Positions 17,221 through 25,723 of a stretch of DNA of 64,000 nucleotides are shown here, piece after piece. Each line of letters opens with the position of its first letter. The stretch's first letter is position 1. Where the stretch lies: assembly GCF_030408735.1 (NCBI RefSeq), contig NZ_CP047204.1:372001-436000 (forward strand), given 5' to 3'. Under the pieces are notes generated by a model that saw nothing but the letters and a program-made list of their open reading frames with translations, ran no database searches and was not told the origin of the DNA. A program made the translations under genes and the position numbers. This DNA comes from Corynebacterium faecale (GTDB lineage Bacteria; Actinomycetota; Actinomycetes; Mycobacteriales; Mycobacteriaceae).

Positions 17221-18197
17221 AGTCCGAGCTCCTTCACAATATTATTGGCGGTTGATACTTCGTCCTGGATGAACTGCTCGAACTCTTCGCCCACCTGGTA
17301 GGTATCAATCCAGCTGTTGCGGCTGACGGCATCCTGCCATTCCTGTTGTGCGTGGAGCTCCTCGATGATGGCGGACAGCTCCTGTCGGGCTTCATCGGAG
17401 ATCCCGGGTGGAGCGACAAAACCACGCCAGTTGGACATCGAGACATTCACTCCCTGTTCAACAAAGGTGGGAACATCAGAGTCGGGAAGCCGTTCCTCCG
17501 AGGAAATGGCTAAAGCGCGCAGATTCCCAGCCTCGATCTGATCTTTCACCTCGTTATAGCCGGAGATGCCGGCCGCGGTGGTGTGTGCAAGAAGGGAGTT
17601 CAACGCCTCACCGCCACCTGAGTAGGCGATGTAGTTGACGCTGCGGGGATCCATGCCCACTTCCTGGGCGAGGAGACCACCCAGGAGGTGATCGATGGAA
17701 CCAAGTGATCCACCACCGATGGAGGTGGCGCCAGGATTGGACTGCCAGGCCACGAGGAAATCATCCAGTGTCTGATAAGGAGAATCTGCCGGAACCACCA
17801 ATACTGCATAATCATCAGCCAACCGGGCAATTGGGGTGACATCATCGAAGGATTCTGCATTATTTGCCAGTTCGATGGCCCCCACCATGACCCCTCCGGT
17901 AACCATGAGTAGATCTTCTCTGCCGGTTTCCTGCACGAATTGGCTGAGACCGATCGTGCCACCGGCTCCGGGAATATTCACCACCTGGGGATTGGTGACG
18001 ATACCTGTGGATCGCATAACTGCCTGGGCCTCGCGTCCGAATCCATCCCAACCACCACCGGGGGCGGCCGGCGCGATGAGCGTGAGTTTGCTGCGGGCGG
18101 TACTGACTCCGCCGCTGGATGCCGCACTGATAAACGCCAGGCTGGCAACCACAAAGACCACGGCGAAGAAGGCACCCAATTTCAAAGTTCTAGTCAT
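17217..18197 (-). CDS. tctC: Tripartite tricarboxylate transporter, solute-binding protein
   Basis: 326 residues from the ATG at 18197. N-terminal signal or anchor peptide (LGAFFAVVFVVASLAFISAA), then a Bug/TctC binding protein with IAPAAPGGGWDGFGRE, the loop that holds the carboxylate. Captures the substrate outside the membrane. The frame is open to 18263, with another ATG at 18224, but neither has a strong ribosome binding site (GAGAGGA is about 14 bases before 18197). First gene of tctCBA; a candidate operator lies 61 bases upstream. Confidence 0.9.
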   Translation of the reverse strand: MTRTLKLGAFFAVVFVVASLAFISAASSGGVSTARSKLTLIAPAAPGGGWDGFGREAQAVMRSTGIVTNPQVVNIPGAGGTIGLSQFVQETGREDLLMVTGGVMVGAIELANNAESFDDVTPIARLADDYAVLVVPADSPYQTLDDFLVAWQSNPGATSIGGGSLGSIDHLLGGLLAQEVGMDPRSVNYIAYSGGGEALNSLLAHTTAAGISGYNEVKDQIEAGNLRALAISSEERLPDSDVPTFVEQGVNVSMSNWRGFVAPPGISDEARQELSAIIEELHAQQEWQDAVSRNSWIDTYQVGEEFEQFIQDEVSTANNIVKELGL

Positions 18198-18257
18198 CTG
18201 AGGGTCCAACGTCCTCTCTTGCATTAGTTTGTTATGGCCACATTCCAAGCCATGTGT

Positions 18258-18269
18258 ATACATTTGTAC
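18258..18269. promoter_or_regulatory. Candidate GntR operator upstream of tctC
   Basis: ATACATTTGTAC, with core TACA-TT-TGTA, within the longer dyad GTGTATACATTTGTACAC. The same core occurs at 18399–18408 on the other side of the divergent promoter region. Confidence 0.6.
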
Positions 18270-18380
18270 ACTATGCTGTGGATCACATCAAGGGGCAGTT
18301 TTCCCAGCTGTTGGCGGTCGATTTTGCAGCTTCTGCTGTTCCTGTCCGCGACTTCCGTCTCACTGATCGGAAAAAAGTGC

Positions 18381-18410
18381 TTGACAGAACCTTTTGAATA
18401 CAGTTGTATA
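18381..18410 (+). promoter_or_regulatory. Promoter and operator of the flavoprotein gene
   Basis: A consensus -35 TTGACA (18381–18386) is followed 17–18 bases later by a -10 like TTGTAT/TGTATA. The palindrome ATACA-GT-TGTAT (18398–18409) overlaps the -10, a position suited to repression. The core TACA-GT-TGTA matches the site near tctC. Confidence 0.6.
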
Positions 18411-18444
18411 CAATGAAGGAAATGGACTTGAGGAAAGGAAAAAC

Positions 18445-19929
18445 ATGGCTCTACAAGATGCGCTCCGTCGGGAACAGACTGAAGTGATTGTGGTTGGTGG
18501 GGGAAATGCAGGCTTCACCGCAGTCCACGCGGCAGCCACCAGAGGCAGGAAAGTCATGCTCCTGGAACGGGGGACTGAGGATATGGCTGGGGGAAACAGT
18601 TTCTACACCGCCGGAGCCACCCGCATCGTTCATGATGGACTGGAGGACCTCCAGGACCTGGTTGAACATGATGACCGCCATGATCGCTCCGTTGTACCGC
18701 CGTATTCTGCAGATGAGTACAGAGCTGATCTGGAGAAGGTGACAGAGGGTAAGAATGATCCTGAGCTCACTGATGTTCTGGTGAAAGAGGTATCACCCAC
18801 GCTCCGCTGGTTGAAGTCCCTGGGGCTGAAGTACCGGCTCATGTACGAGCGTCAGGCCTATGAACGCCCAGACGGCAGCTTCCTCTTCTGGGGTGGCCTG
18901 CATGTGGGTAATGTCGGCGGTGGCGAAGGTTTGATCGCTGATCACACCCGTGTGGCCAGGGAGCATGGTGTGGATATCCGTTATGGATACCGGGCCACCT
19001 CACTGATCACTGATGGGGGCAAAGTGATTGGGGTTCGCGCTGATACTGACGAAGGGCCCGTGGAGATCTTTGCGGAATCTGTGGTGCTCACCGCAGGAGG
19101 TTTCGAATCGAACCCGGAGATGCGCCGGGAGTATCTCGGTGATGGATGGGAAAATGCGAAGGTCCGTGGCACGCCCTACAACCAGGGTGACATGATTCGT
19201 GCTGCCCTTAGTATTGGCGCGGACGCCGGTGGTGATTTCTCCACCTGCCACAGTGTGCAGTGGGATGCCTACACCCCGAATAATGAAAGCAACCGTGAGC
19301 TGACCAACCGTCTCACCCGTCAGAGCTATTTCCTGGGTGTCATTGTGAATCGCAACGGTGAACGCTTCCTGGATGAGGGCGCGGATTACCGTAATTACAC
19401 TTATGCCAAATATGGCCGTGAGATTCTCAAACAGCCAGGTTCTGTCGCATATCAGATCTTTGATTCCACGCTGCGGGGAATGCTCCGGACCGAGGAATAT
19501 GACATGCCGGGCATTTCTGTCGAATCAGCGGACAGCATCGCGGAACTGGCGCGCAAAATCAATGTGGATGAAAAAACACTGGTGGCGACGGTGGAGGACT
19601 ACAACGACAAAGCTGACCGCGAGATTGAATTTGATCCCACCGTAAAGGATGGAAAATCCTCTGATGCTGAGCCGAAGAAGAGCAATTGGGCGCTCCCCTT
19701 GGAAGCTGGCCCGTTCTACGCCTACCCGGTGACCTGTGGCATCACCTTCACCTTCGGCGGCGTGAAAACTGACACCCACGGTCGGGTGCTCAACGGTGAC
19801 GGTGAGCATATCGAAGGCCTCTATGCCGCAGGTGAGATGTTGGGTGGACTATTCAGCTCCAATTATCCGGGCGGAAGCGGGCTGGCTGCGGGTTGTGTAT
19901 TCGGGCGCAGGGCTGGGGCGCTGGCCTGA
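18445..19929 (+). CDS. FAD-dependent tricarballylate dehydrogenase-like protein
   Basis: 494 residues from the ATG at 18445, which follows GAGGAAAGG. Succinate dehydrogenase/fumarate reductase flavoprotein family: FAD motif VIVVGGGNAGFTAVHAAA, then GGNSFYTAGATR, an FAD-contact region VVLTAGGFESN, and the C-terminal GEMLGGLFSSNYPGGSGLA. These features are closest to TcuA, which oxidises tricarballylate to cis-aconitate. The divergent tctCBA operon and adjacent GntR gene support a carboxylate catabolism role. No TcuB-like electron-transfer partner is in the window. 3-ketosteroid dehydrogenase-like substrates cannot be excluded. Confidence 0.82.
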   Translation: MALQDALRREQTEVIVVGGGNAGFTAVHAAATRGRKVMLLERGTEDMAGGNSFYTAGATRIVHDGLEDLQDLVEHDDRHDRSVVPPYSADEYRADLEKVTEGKNDPELTDVLVKEVSPTLRWLKSLGLKYRLMYERQAYERPDGSFLFWGGLHVGNVGGGEGLIADHTRVAREHGVDIRYGYRATSLITDGGKVIGVRADTDEGPVEIFAESVVLTAGGFESNPEMRREYLGDGWENAKVRGTPYNQGDMIRAALSIGADAGGDFSTCHSVQWDAYTPNNESNRELTNRLTRQSYFLGVIVNRNGERFLDEGADYRNYTYAKYGREILKQPGSVAYQIFDSTLRGMLRTEEYDMPGISVESADSIAELARKINVDEKTLVATVEDYNDKADREIEFDPTVKDGKSSDAEPKKSNWALPLEAGPFYAYPVTCGITFTFGGVKTDTHGRVLNGDGEHIEGLYAAGEMLGGLFSSNYPGGSGLAAGCVFGRRAGALA

Positions 19930-19982
19930 CCAGCTAGAATTGGGTGAGCTGGATAAACACGGAGGGAATGGAGGTGTGCGGG

Positions 19983-20642
19983 ATGACTGAACCCCGAAAA
20001 GTCGATGGTGATGCTATCTTCCACTTATTACGTGAGGAGATCCTGACAGGAGTGCATCCTCCCGGCACACCCTTCCGTGAAATTCCTCTCACTGAGCGTT
20101 TCGGGGTGTCACGCACGCCTATCCGCGCGGTTCTCTCCCGTTTGGAACAAGAACGTCTCCTGGTGCGGATTGACCGCGGGCTACGTGTCCCTGAGGCAGA
20201 TCCTGAACGGGTGATTCAGGTATATGATCTGCGCATTCAGTTGGAGGGCACTGCCGCCGGCGAGGCTGCACGCGCCCATCAACTTTCTGATCTGTTGAAG
20301 TTGGAGGCGCTTTTAGCACGCGATCGGTCATTGGAGCATCCTGATGAGCAGCAGCGGATCAGCACCAACCTGGAATTCCATGATGCGATCTGGCAGGCCA
20401 CCCATAATCCTGTTCTCATTGATCTGCTGGGACGTCTCAATACCCACCTGATTCATTACCCCACCTCCACCCTGTCTGTGGGGGGACGGTGGGAACGGGC
20501 CCTGGATGAACACGAAGCTATCCTGAAGGCGATCGAGGATCGGGATGAGGAGCGTGCCTCGAACCTCCTGCGTGAGCACATGAAAGATGCAAAGCGCACG
20601 CGCCTGCAACTCCTGCGCGAACACGCGATTAACCAACTCTGA
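19983..20642 (+). CDS. GntR-family (FadR-type) regulator
   Basis: 219 residues from the ATG at 19983, with GGAGG eight bases upstream; GTG at 19944 and ATG at 19968 are in frame but less well placed. N-terminal winged HTH with PGTPFREIPLTERFGVSRTP, then an all-helical FCD effector domain with candidate metal ligands (for example HDAIWQATHNP). It begins 53 bases after the flavoprotein gene and probably belongs to its operon. The likely targets are the two TACA-NT-TGTA sites at 18258–18269 and 18398–18409. Confidence 0.9.
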   Translation: MTEPRKVDGDAIFHLLREEILTGVHPPGTPFREIPLTERFGVSRTPIRAVLSRLEQERLLVRIDRGLRVPEADPERVIQVYDLRIQLEGTAAGEAARAHQLSDLLKLEALLARDRSLEHPDEQQRISTNLEFHDAIWQATHNPVLIDLLGRLNTHLIHYPTSTLSVGGRWERALDEHEAILKAIEDRDEERASNLLREHMKDAKRTRLQLLREHAINQL

Positions 20643-20690
20643 CGCCGTCCACCTGCCTGGCGGGTGTTCCGCAGGGAACAGTGGTCATCC

Positions 20691-20713
20691 CCTCCGGCAA
20701 GCCCTTCCGGAGG
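20691..20713 (+). terminator. Possible terminator after the GntR gene
   Basis: CCTCCGG (20691–20697) pairs with CCGGAGG (20707–20713). No T run follows, so strength is uncertain. Confidence 0.4.
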
Positions 20714-20912
20714 ACCATCTCGTTCCTGTATTCATGCAGCTATGGGTTTTGAGCTGGGACGATGCACGATTCTCCTCTGCGCGATCAGAAACTACCGAAA
20801 ATAGCAACCCTTTTGCCGAGGAAAGTGCAGGTCAGGCGCGTTTTCTCTGATGTCTCTACAGTGGTGATTAAATTCATTTGGAAAATATCCACTATTTGAA
20901 AAGGAGATCTCC

Positions 20913-21920
20913 GTGTCTGAGAACCAGCACACCCCGATTACCGCAGGCCACACCATCCAGCAGTGGCTCGACCACCCCAAGGGCGGACCCATCCTCCGTG
21001 GTTTCCTCGAGCAGGCAGGCTCCGATATCGAGCAGCTGCGCCCAGCCCTCGGTCTGCCCCTGGGCAACCTGGTGGAGATGTCCGGTGGCCGGATGCCCCA
21101 GGAGGCCATCGACGGCATGGTGCTTGCCGCCAATGACGGCGTGATGCCTGAGACCGCCACCGCACCTGCTGCTGCGGGGCAACGTTTCACCGGCCGGACC
21201 GTCATCGTCACCGGCGCGGCCTCCGGCATCGGTCGCGCCACGACCCGGCAGCTGCTGGGTGAGGGCGCCCGCGTCATCGGGGTGGATATCTCCGGGCAGC
21301 GACTGGATGAACTTGCCCAGGCCGAGGACACCGAGCACCTGATCACCGTCGCAGCCGACCTCACCGACCCGGCTGCAGTCCAGCGCATCCTGGATGCCGC
21401 AGGCGATGAGATCCACGGCCTGGCCAATGTCGCCGGCATCAATGATGACTTCTCCGCCATCCACGAGGTCAGCGATGAGATGTGGAGCCGGGTTTTCGCC
21501 GTCAACGTCGACGGCCTTGTCCGGCTCACCCGCGCGGTGACCGGCCGGATGCTGGACAAATCTGCCGGGGCGATTGTCCATGTCGCCTCCGAGGCTGGCC
21601 TGCGTGGTTCCGCCTCAGGCGTGGCCTACACAGCCTCTAAACATGCGGTTCTGGGCATCACCAAGTCCATGGCCTTCATGTATGCCACCAGTGGTGTGCG
21701 CACCAACGCCGTCGCCCCGGGCGGTGTGGCCACTGGCATCCCGATGGCGGAGACGCTCGGTGAGTTCGGCAATGCCCGCCTGACCGAGGCGCGCGGCAAT
21801 ATCCCATCGCTGTCCACCGCGGAACAGCAGGCATCCGCCATTGTGTGGCTGCTTTCCGATGAAGCCTCCAATATCAACGGCGCGATCCTGGCCAATGATG
21901 GTGGTTGGTCCGCAGTATAA
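20913..21920 (+). CDS. SDR-family oxidoreductase with N-terminal extra module
   Basis: 335 residues; GTG start preceded by AAGGAG. Residues from about 92 form a classical short-chain dehydrogenase: VIVTGAASGIGRATTR (cofactor), Asp at VIGVDIS suggesting NAD, the catalytic Ser in HVASEAG, and YTASKH with Tyr and Lys. The first 85 residues are an additional helical module (TIQQWLDHPKGGPILRGFL ... LPLGNLVEMSGGRMPQEAID) not part of the SDR fold. The substrate is unknown. It stands alone between the GntR gene and gene remnants, with a GC-rich hairpin just after its stop. Confidence 0.88.
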   Translation: MSENQHTPITAGHTIQQWLDHPKGGPILRGFLEQAGSDIEQLRPALGLPLGNLVEMSGGRMPQEAIDGMVLAANDGVMPETATAPAAAGQRFTGRTVIVTGAASGIGRATTRQLLGEGARVIGVDISGQRLDELAQAEDTEHLITVAADLTDPAAVQRILDAAGDEIHGLANVAGINDDFSAIHEVSDEMWSRVFAVNVDGLVRLTRAVTGRMLDKSAGAIVHVASEAGLRGSASGVAYTASKHAVLGITKSMAFMYATSGVRTNAVAPGGVATGIPMAETLGEFGNARLTEARGNIPSLSTAEQQASAIVWLLSDEASNINGAILANDGGWSAV

Positions 21921-21926
21921 GACCAT

Positions 21927-21954
21927 CCCCGCCCCCGGGAACATCCCGGGGCGG
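21927..21954 (+). terminator. GC-rich hairpin after the SDR gene
   Basis: CCGCCCCCGGGA is mirrored by TCCCGGGGCGG around a short loop, seven bases after the stop. It lacks a T run but is very stable. Confidence 0.5.
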
Positions 21955-21964
21955 ACGGACCGGG

Positions 21965-22186
21965 CCGCTGATATCGGACGGCATCTTCCACACTTTGATC
22001 TGGCTGATCACGGTGTGGGGCCTGTTCATGCCGGCCGATCTCCGCCGGCACATCCACGTTCCCTGGGGCAGGTGGGCGACGGCGGTCGCCCTGGGGATCG
22101 GCGTGTTCCAGCTTTTCGACGGTGTGGTCAACCACAAAATCCTACGCATCCACCAGATCCGCTCCGGGGTGGATCTGTTCTTCTAA
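21965..22186 (+). pseudogene. DUF2243 membrane protein remnant
   Basis: The translation from about 21965 reads LISDGIFHTLIWLITVWGLF, then GIGVFQLFDGVVNHKILRIHQIR, which are the central and C-terminal signatures of DUF2243 membrane proteins. The N-terminal third, including the first transmembrane segment, is missing and replaced by the end of the SDR gene and its hairpin. The frame stops shortly after the HQIR motif, earlier than in intact proteins. A decayed fragment, supported by the decayed CtaG-like gene that follows. Confidence 0.7.
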
Positions 22187-22258
22187 GGACACTGACCATT
22201 ATCGGTCTGGCTGGTCTGCGGTCAACCCGTCATCACCGGTTGAATAAGTATCTTCTAC

Positions 22259-22485
22259 ATGGGGCATGACCACCCTCATCAGGGAGAGATCATCGTCGCC
22301 ATGACTCTGGTGCTGGTGCTTGTGACGGCAGCTCCTATCATGCTGGCACTGCGGGTCCTGCCCACCACCCCGGCGCGGCTTCTCAACCGGGTGCTCGGGT
22401 CGGTGCCGGTGATCACGCACCTGGTGACCGCGGCACTGCTCAACGCCGGGGGCTGTGGACGCTCTACACCACGCTCTTCAAGTAG
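22259..22485 (+). pseudogene. CtaG-like (caa3 oxidase assembly) gene remnant with frameshift
   Basis: In frame 22259 the sequence reads GEIIVAMTLVLVLVTAAPIM, LALRVLP, then VTAALLNAGG, as in the central part of Caa3_CtaG proteins. At a run of five G (22448–22452) the frame breaks; read one base later it continues LWTLYTTLFK, the expected family sequence, to a stop at 22483–22485. Both N-terminal and C-terminal thirds are missing. DUF2243 and CtaG genes are commonly neighbours, so this and the preceding remnant come from one decayed unit. The 230 bases after it hold no gene that I can see. Confidence 0.7.
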
Positions 22486-22669
22486 ACGAAGCTGCTTCTC
22501 ATATGAGAGGTGCGGTTTGTCGTGCACGAAACCTCACTATCGGGCCACAAAAAGAAAACCGGCCCGTCGTGAACGATCTGGCCAGATCACGAGAGGGGCG
22601 CGGTGTTTATAGCTTCACTATATAGATGTGAGTGGAAAGTGGCGAAAGTTGTTTCACAATCATCACCTT

Positions 22670-22697
22670 CCCCCACACCTTTTGAAAGGCGTGGGGG
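22670..22697 (-). terminator. Terminator of the ferric ABC transporter operon
   Basis: CCCCCAC-A-CCTTTT mirrored by AAAGG-C-GTGGGGG, lying 20 bases after the stop of the last gene of the minus-strand operon. Confidence 0.7.
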
Positions 22698-22716
22698 CTG
22701 GGGTTGGAGAACGACG

Positions 22717-23031
22717 CTAGAGGTATTTTCCCTTCTCCCTGTCGATGAGCTCCTTGGCCTCGCGTAGACCGGCGCCGGTCAGCTCGCGGTGGCGTTTGAT
22801 CGCCGAGATCTCCCTGCGCTCGCGCAGCAGGGCGATCACCTCAGGATGGAGGATATCGCGGTCTGGACGCAGCGAGGCGGGTAGCGAGGAGACTTCCATC
22901 CCGAGTTCGGCCATGAGCATGTCGATGTTCTGCTGCTGCCTAGTGACGGTGCGCTCCAATTCGCCCACCCGCATCCGCAACCGGTCTATCTCCCCGCGGT
23001 CGGGTCCGCCACCGAATAAAGCTTGAAACAT
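22717..23031 (-). CDS. Small protein with coiled coil and L7/L12 C-terminal-like motif
   Basis: 104 residues from the ATG at 23031, with AGGACT upstream. The first part, after MFQALFGGGPD, is a heptad-patterned helix (residues about 10–40) that should form a coiled coil. The C-terminal half ends AIKRHRELTGAGLREAKELI, a close match to the C-terminal helix-turn-helix of ribosomal protein L7/L12. It follows the ABC ATPase gene by 16 bases in the same operon. Function unknown; related short proteins occur across Actinobacteria. Confidence 0.8.
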   Translation of the reverse strand: MFQALFGGGPDRGEIDRLRMRVGELERTVTRQQQNIDMLMAELGMEVSSLPASLRPDRDILHPEVIALLRERREISAIKRHRELTGAGLREAKELIDREKGKYL

Positions 23032-23047
23032 GACATGAGTCCTTTCT

Positions 23048-24097
23048 CTATGCCGGATAGACCAGCGGTTCACTGATTTTCAGGCCGATGCGTTCCCCGA
23101 TGGCAGGCACTGTTCCTGTGACATGCGCGCGGAATCGCTGGCCGCCGGGGGTTTCCGCGGTGATGCTGTGTGAGGTGATCTCAAACAGCACCGAGGTGAT
23201 CACGGCATCGACAGCCCCCGGGGTGGCGGGTGGTACCACGGTGACGGTCAGGGGAGTCACCGCGATGGTGGCTGTGTCACCCGGGTACAGCGTTGCCATC
23301 TCCCGGACCTTATCGCGGCGCCAGGCAGTGCCCAGCACGGAGCATTCCACAAACTCCCCTGCGATGGTGGCGGGCAGGAGCGTGGCATCACCGATAAACG
23401 AGGCCACCGCCGCGCTCGCGGGAGCGTTGATCAACTCCGCGGGGGTGGATACCTGCTGTACACGGCCATTATCCAGCACCACGATGCGGTCGGCGATTGC
23501 GATGGCCTCCGCGCGGTCGTGGGTGACATGCACGGTGGTCAGTCCCTCGCGCCGGGTCAGTGCCACCAGTTCCCGGCGCAGCGAATCACGCAGGGGTTCA
23601 TCGAGGGCGGAGAGGGCTTCGTCGAGAAGCAACACGGTGGGATCCGCCACCACCGCGCGCGCCAACGCCACGCGCTGACGCTGACCACCGGACAGGCTTG
23701 CCGGCTTGCGGTTGCCGAACCCGTCCAGACCGACCAGGGAGAGGGCGCGTTGCACGCGCGTGCTTATCTGCGCCCTGCCCACCCCAGCCCGTTTCAGCGG
23801 GTACGCCACGTTCTTGTCCACTGACATGTGAGGCCACACCGCGTGCTGCTGGAAGACCATGCCCATGCGGCGGTTTTCCGGAGGGACCCGGGTCATGTCC
23901 TCACCGGCGATGGTGAGGCTGCCCTCCGAGGGGGTGATGAACCCTGCAATGGTGCGCAACAGGGTGGTCTTGCCGGACCCGGACGGGCCGACCAGCACCA
24001 CGAACTCCTCCGGGTGGACATCGATATCGACATGGTCGAGCCCCACCGTGCCATCGGCGAAAGTCACAGACAGGTCGGTGATGGAGATGGAAGACAA
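23048..24097 (-). CDS. ABC transporter ATP-binding protein, ferric/spermidine-putrescine type
   Basis: 349 residues. Walker A GPSGSGKTT, signature LSGGQRQRVALARA, Walker B VLLLDEALSALDE and the switch His in VHVTHDRAEA are all present in the first 220 residues; the C-terminal part is a TOBE-like regulatory domain. Powers uptake by the permease encoded next. The likely start is a TTG at 24097, preceded by AAGGAG and one base after the permease stop, so translation is coupled. An upstream in-frame ATG at 24157 would place 20 residues inside the permease gene. Confidence 0.9.
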   Translation of the reverse strand: MSSISITDLSVTFADGTVGLDHVDIDVHPEEFVVLVGPSGSGKTTLLRTIAGFITPSEGSLTIAGEDMTRVPPENRRMGMVFQQHAVWPHMSVDKNVAYPLKRAGVGRAQISTRVQRALSLVGLDGFGNRKPASLSGGQRQRVALARAVVADPTVLLLDEALSALDEPLRDSLRRELVALTRREGLTTVHVTHDRAEAIAIADRIVVLDNGRVQQVSTPAELINAPASAAVASFIGDATLLPATIAGEFVECSVLGTAWRRDKVREMATLYPGDTATIAVTPLTVTVVPPATPGAVDAVITSVLFEITSHSITAETPGGQRFRAHVTGTVPAIGERIGLKISEPLVYPA

Positions 24098-24098
24098 G

Positions 24099-25703
24099 TT
24101 ATCGCTCCTTCTGGCTGCGCACCGTGACAGATAGCGCCACGATACCGATGACCGCAAATATCAACGATAATGCAGATGCCTGATTGTAATTACCGGCCTG
24201 CTGCAGATTGAACACCTGCACACCCAGGGTGGTGGTTCCCGGCGCGATGAGCAAAATGGACACGGTCAGTTCACGCACCGCGGTGACCGCCACCAACACC
24301 GCACCGGCCACCGCGGCGGGGATGGCCATCGCACCGGTGGTGTCCATCAACGCTCTCACCCGGCCGGCGCCACTGATGCGGGCGGCTTCCTCCATGGCCA
24401 ACGGTGTCTGCGCAAGCGGGGCGCGCACGGCCTGCAGGACCAGCGCGGTGAAGGCACAGACATAGGCGCCCAGGATGATCCACCGGGTGTTGTACAGGTC
24501 GGTGTAGCGGCCCAGGATCAACCAGCCCACACCGATGATCATGCCCGGTAGTGCAGTGGGCAGCAGCACCAGCAACGTCATGGGGGTGTTGGTGAAATGT
24601 CGGGTGCGGGTGACCAGCAGGCCGATGAGCCAGCCCAGCACACCACAGATCACCGCGGCGCCCAGGGCGAGTGTCACGGAGTTGGTGAACCCCTCGATCA
24701 CGCGCGGGTTATTCAATGCGGCCTGGAAGTTTTTCAGGGTGATGGTGTCCAGGGTGAAGGGGACACCCGGTGCCGGCAGCAGGGCGCGGTAGGCCAGCCC
24801 CAGGATCGGGGCGAGCGTGAAGGCCAGGGCGATGACCCAAGAGATGAAGGTGACCGGGATGCGTGCCCTGCCCAGGTCGAAGGTGAGGGCGGCACCGGTG
24901 TCCTGCAACTGGGTGGAGGCATAGAGTGAGACCAGATAGTCCGCGGTGACGGCAGCAATGCCGAGGAATAACAGCACCACACCGATGGTGGAGACCGTCT
25001 GCAGGGGATTATCCACCGTGCCGGACTCCATGAATCGGTAGATCATGGTGGCCAGGGTTTCAAAGCGCGCCGGGGAACCGATGAGCGCCGGGATACCGAA
25101 ATCCGCCAGGTTGGCCACCGCGGTCAGTGTGAAGGCGGAGAGCAGGGCAGGGCGCAGCAGCGGCAGGGTGATGGTGCGCAGGACCGTGGCTGTGCTGGCG
25201 CCTGCGATCCTGGCTGCCTGCTCCAGATCCGAGGGCAGCTGACGCAGGGCATTGGACATGACCACGTAGACAATGGGATAGGAGTGGATGATCAGCAGTA
25301 CCGTCACACCGTCCGCGCCGTAGATATCCCAGAGCTGGGTGCCGAAAAACCTGTTCAGACCCTGGTTGGGACCGAAAAGCTGCAACCAGGCGATGGCGCC
25401 GATGAACGGTGGGATCAGCAACGGCGACAACAAAAACAACCTGAGCGCACTGCGTCCATGGGCATTCGTGCGGTCCAGAAGAAGGGCGATGGCGGTGCCG
25501 ACGATCACCGCACCCACCGCTGATAACAGCGTGGTGTAGGTGGAATTCCACACAGCGGTGCCCAGCCCCTGATCTAAGAGCTGGGGAATCTGGTTGCGGC
25601 CGAGGGCGAGACTGACCACCAGTGCGAGCGGGGCGATGAACAGACCAATGACGATCAGCCACACGCCTGCCCGCATGAAAGTCAGCGAAGAGGATAAACG
25701 CAT
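24099..25703 (-). CDS. ABC transporter permease, two fused membrane domains (ferric type)
   Basis: 534 residues with about 12 membrane segments. Two binding-protein-dependent permease domains are fused in tandem, each with an EAA-like loop, one containing LEQAARIAGAS and the other MEEAARISGAG. This fused form is typical of FbpB/SfuB iron(III) permeases. Start at the ATG at 25703; the ribosome binding site is weak, with AGGATC about 17 bases upstream. Middle gene of a binding protein–permease–ATPase operon. Confidence 0.93.
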   Translation of the reverse strand: MRLSSSLTFMRAGVWLIVIGLFIAPLALVVSLALGRNQIPQLLDQGLGTAVWNSTYTTLLSAVGAVIVGTAIALLLDRTNAHGRSALRLFLLSPLLIPPFIGAIAWLQLFGPNQGLNRFFGTQLWDIYGADGVTVLLIIHSYPIVYVVMSNALRQLPSDLEQAARIAGASTATVLRTITLPLLRPALLSAFTLTAVANLADFGIPALIGSPARFETLATMIYRFMESGTVDNPLQTVSTIGVVLLFLGIAAVTADYLVSLYASTQLQDTGAALTFDLGRARIPVTFISWVIALAFTLAPILGLAYRALLPAPGVPFTLDTITLKNFQAALNNPRVIEGFTNSVTLALGAAVICGVLGWLIGLLVTRTRHFTNTPMTLLVLLPTALPGMIIGVGWLILGRYTDLYNTRWIILGAYVCAFTALVLQAVRAPLAQTPLAMEEAARISGAGRVRALMDTTGAMAIPAAVAGAVLVAVTAVRELTVSILLIAPGTTTLGVQVFNLQQAGNYNQASALSLIFAVIGIVALSVTVRSQKER

Positions 25704-25723
25704 AGGTGAAACAGTAGATCCTC

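Noticed and set aside
22486..22660. Insertion sequence remnant downstream of the CtaG fragment
   Set aside because: A CTCATATGAG palindrome and odd composition are present, but I see no transposase-like coding or matched ends.
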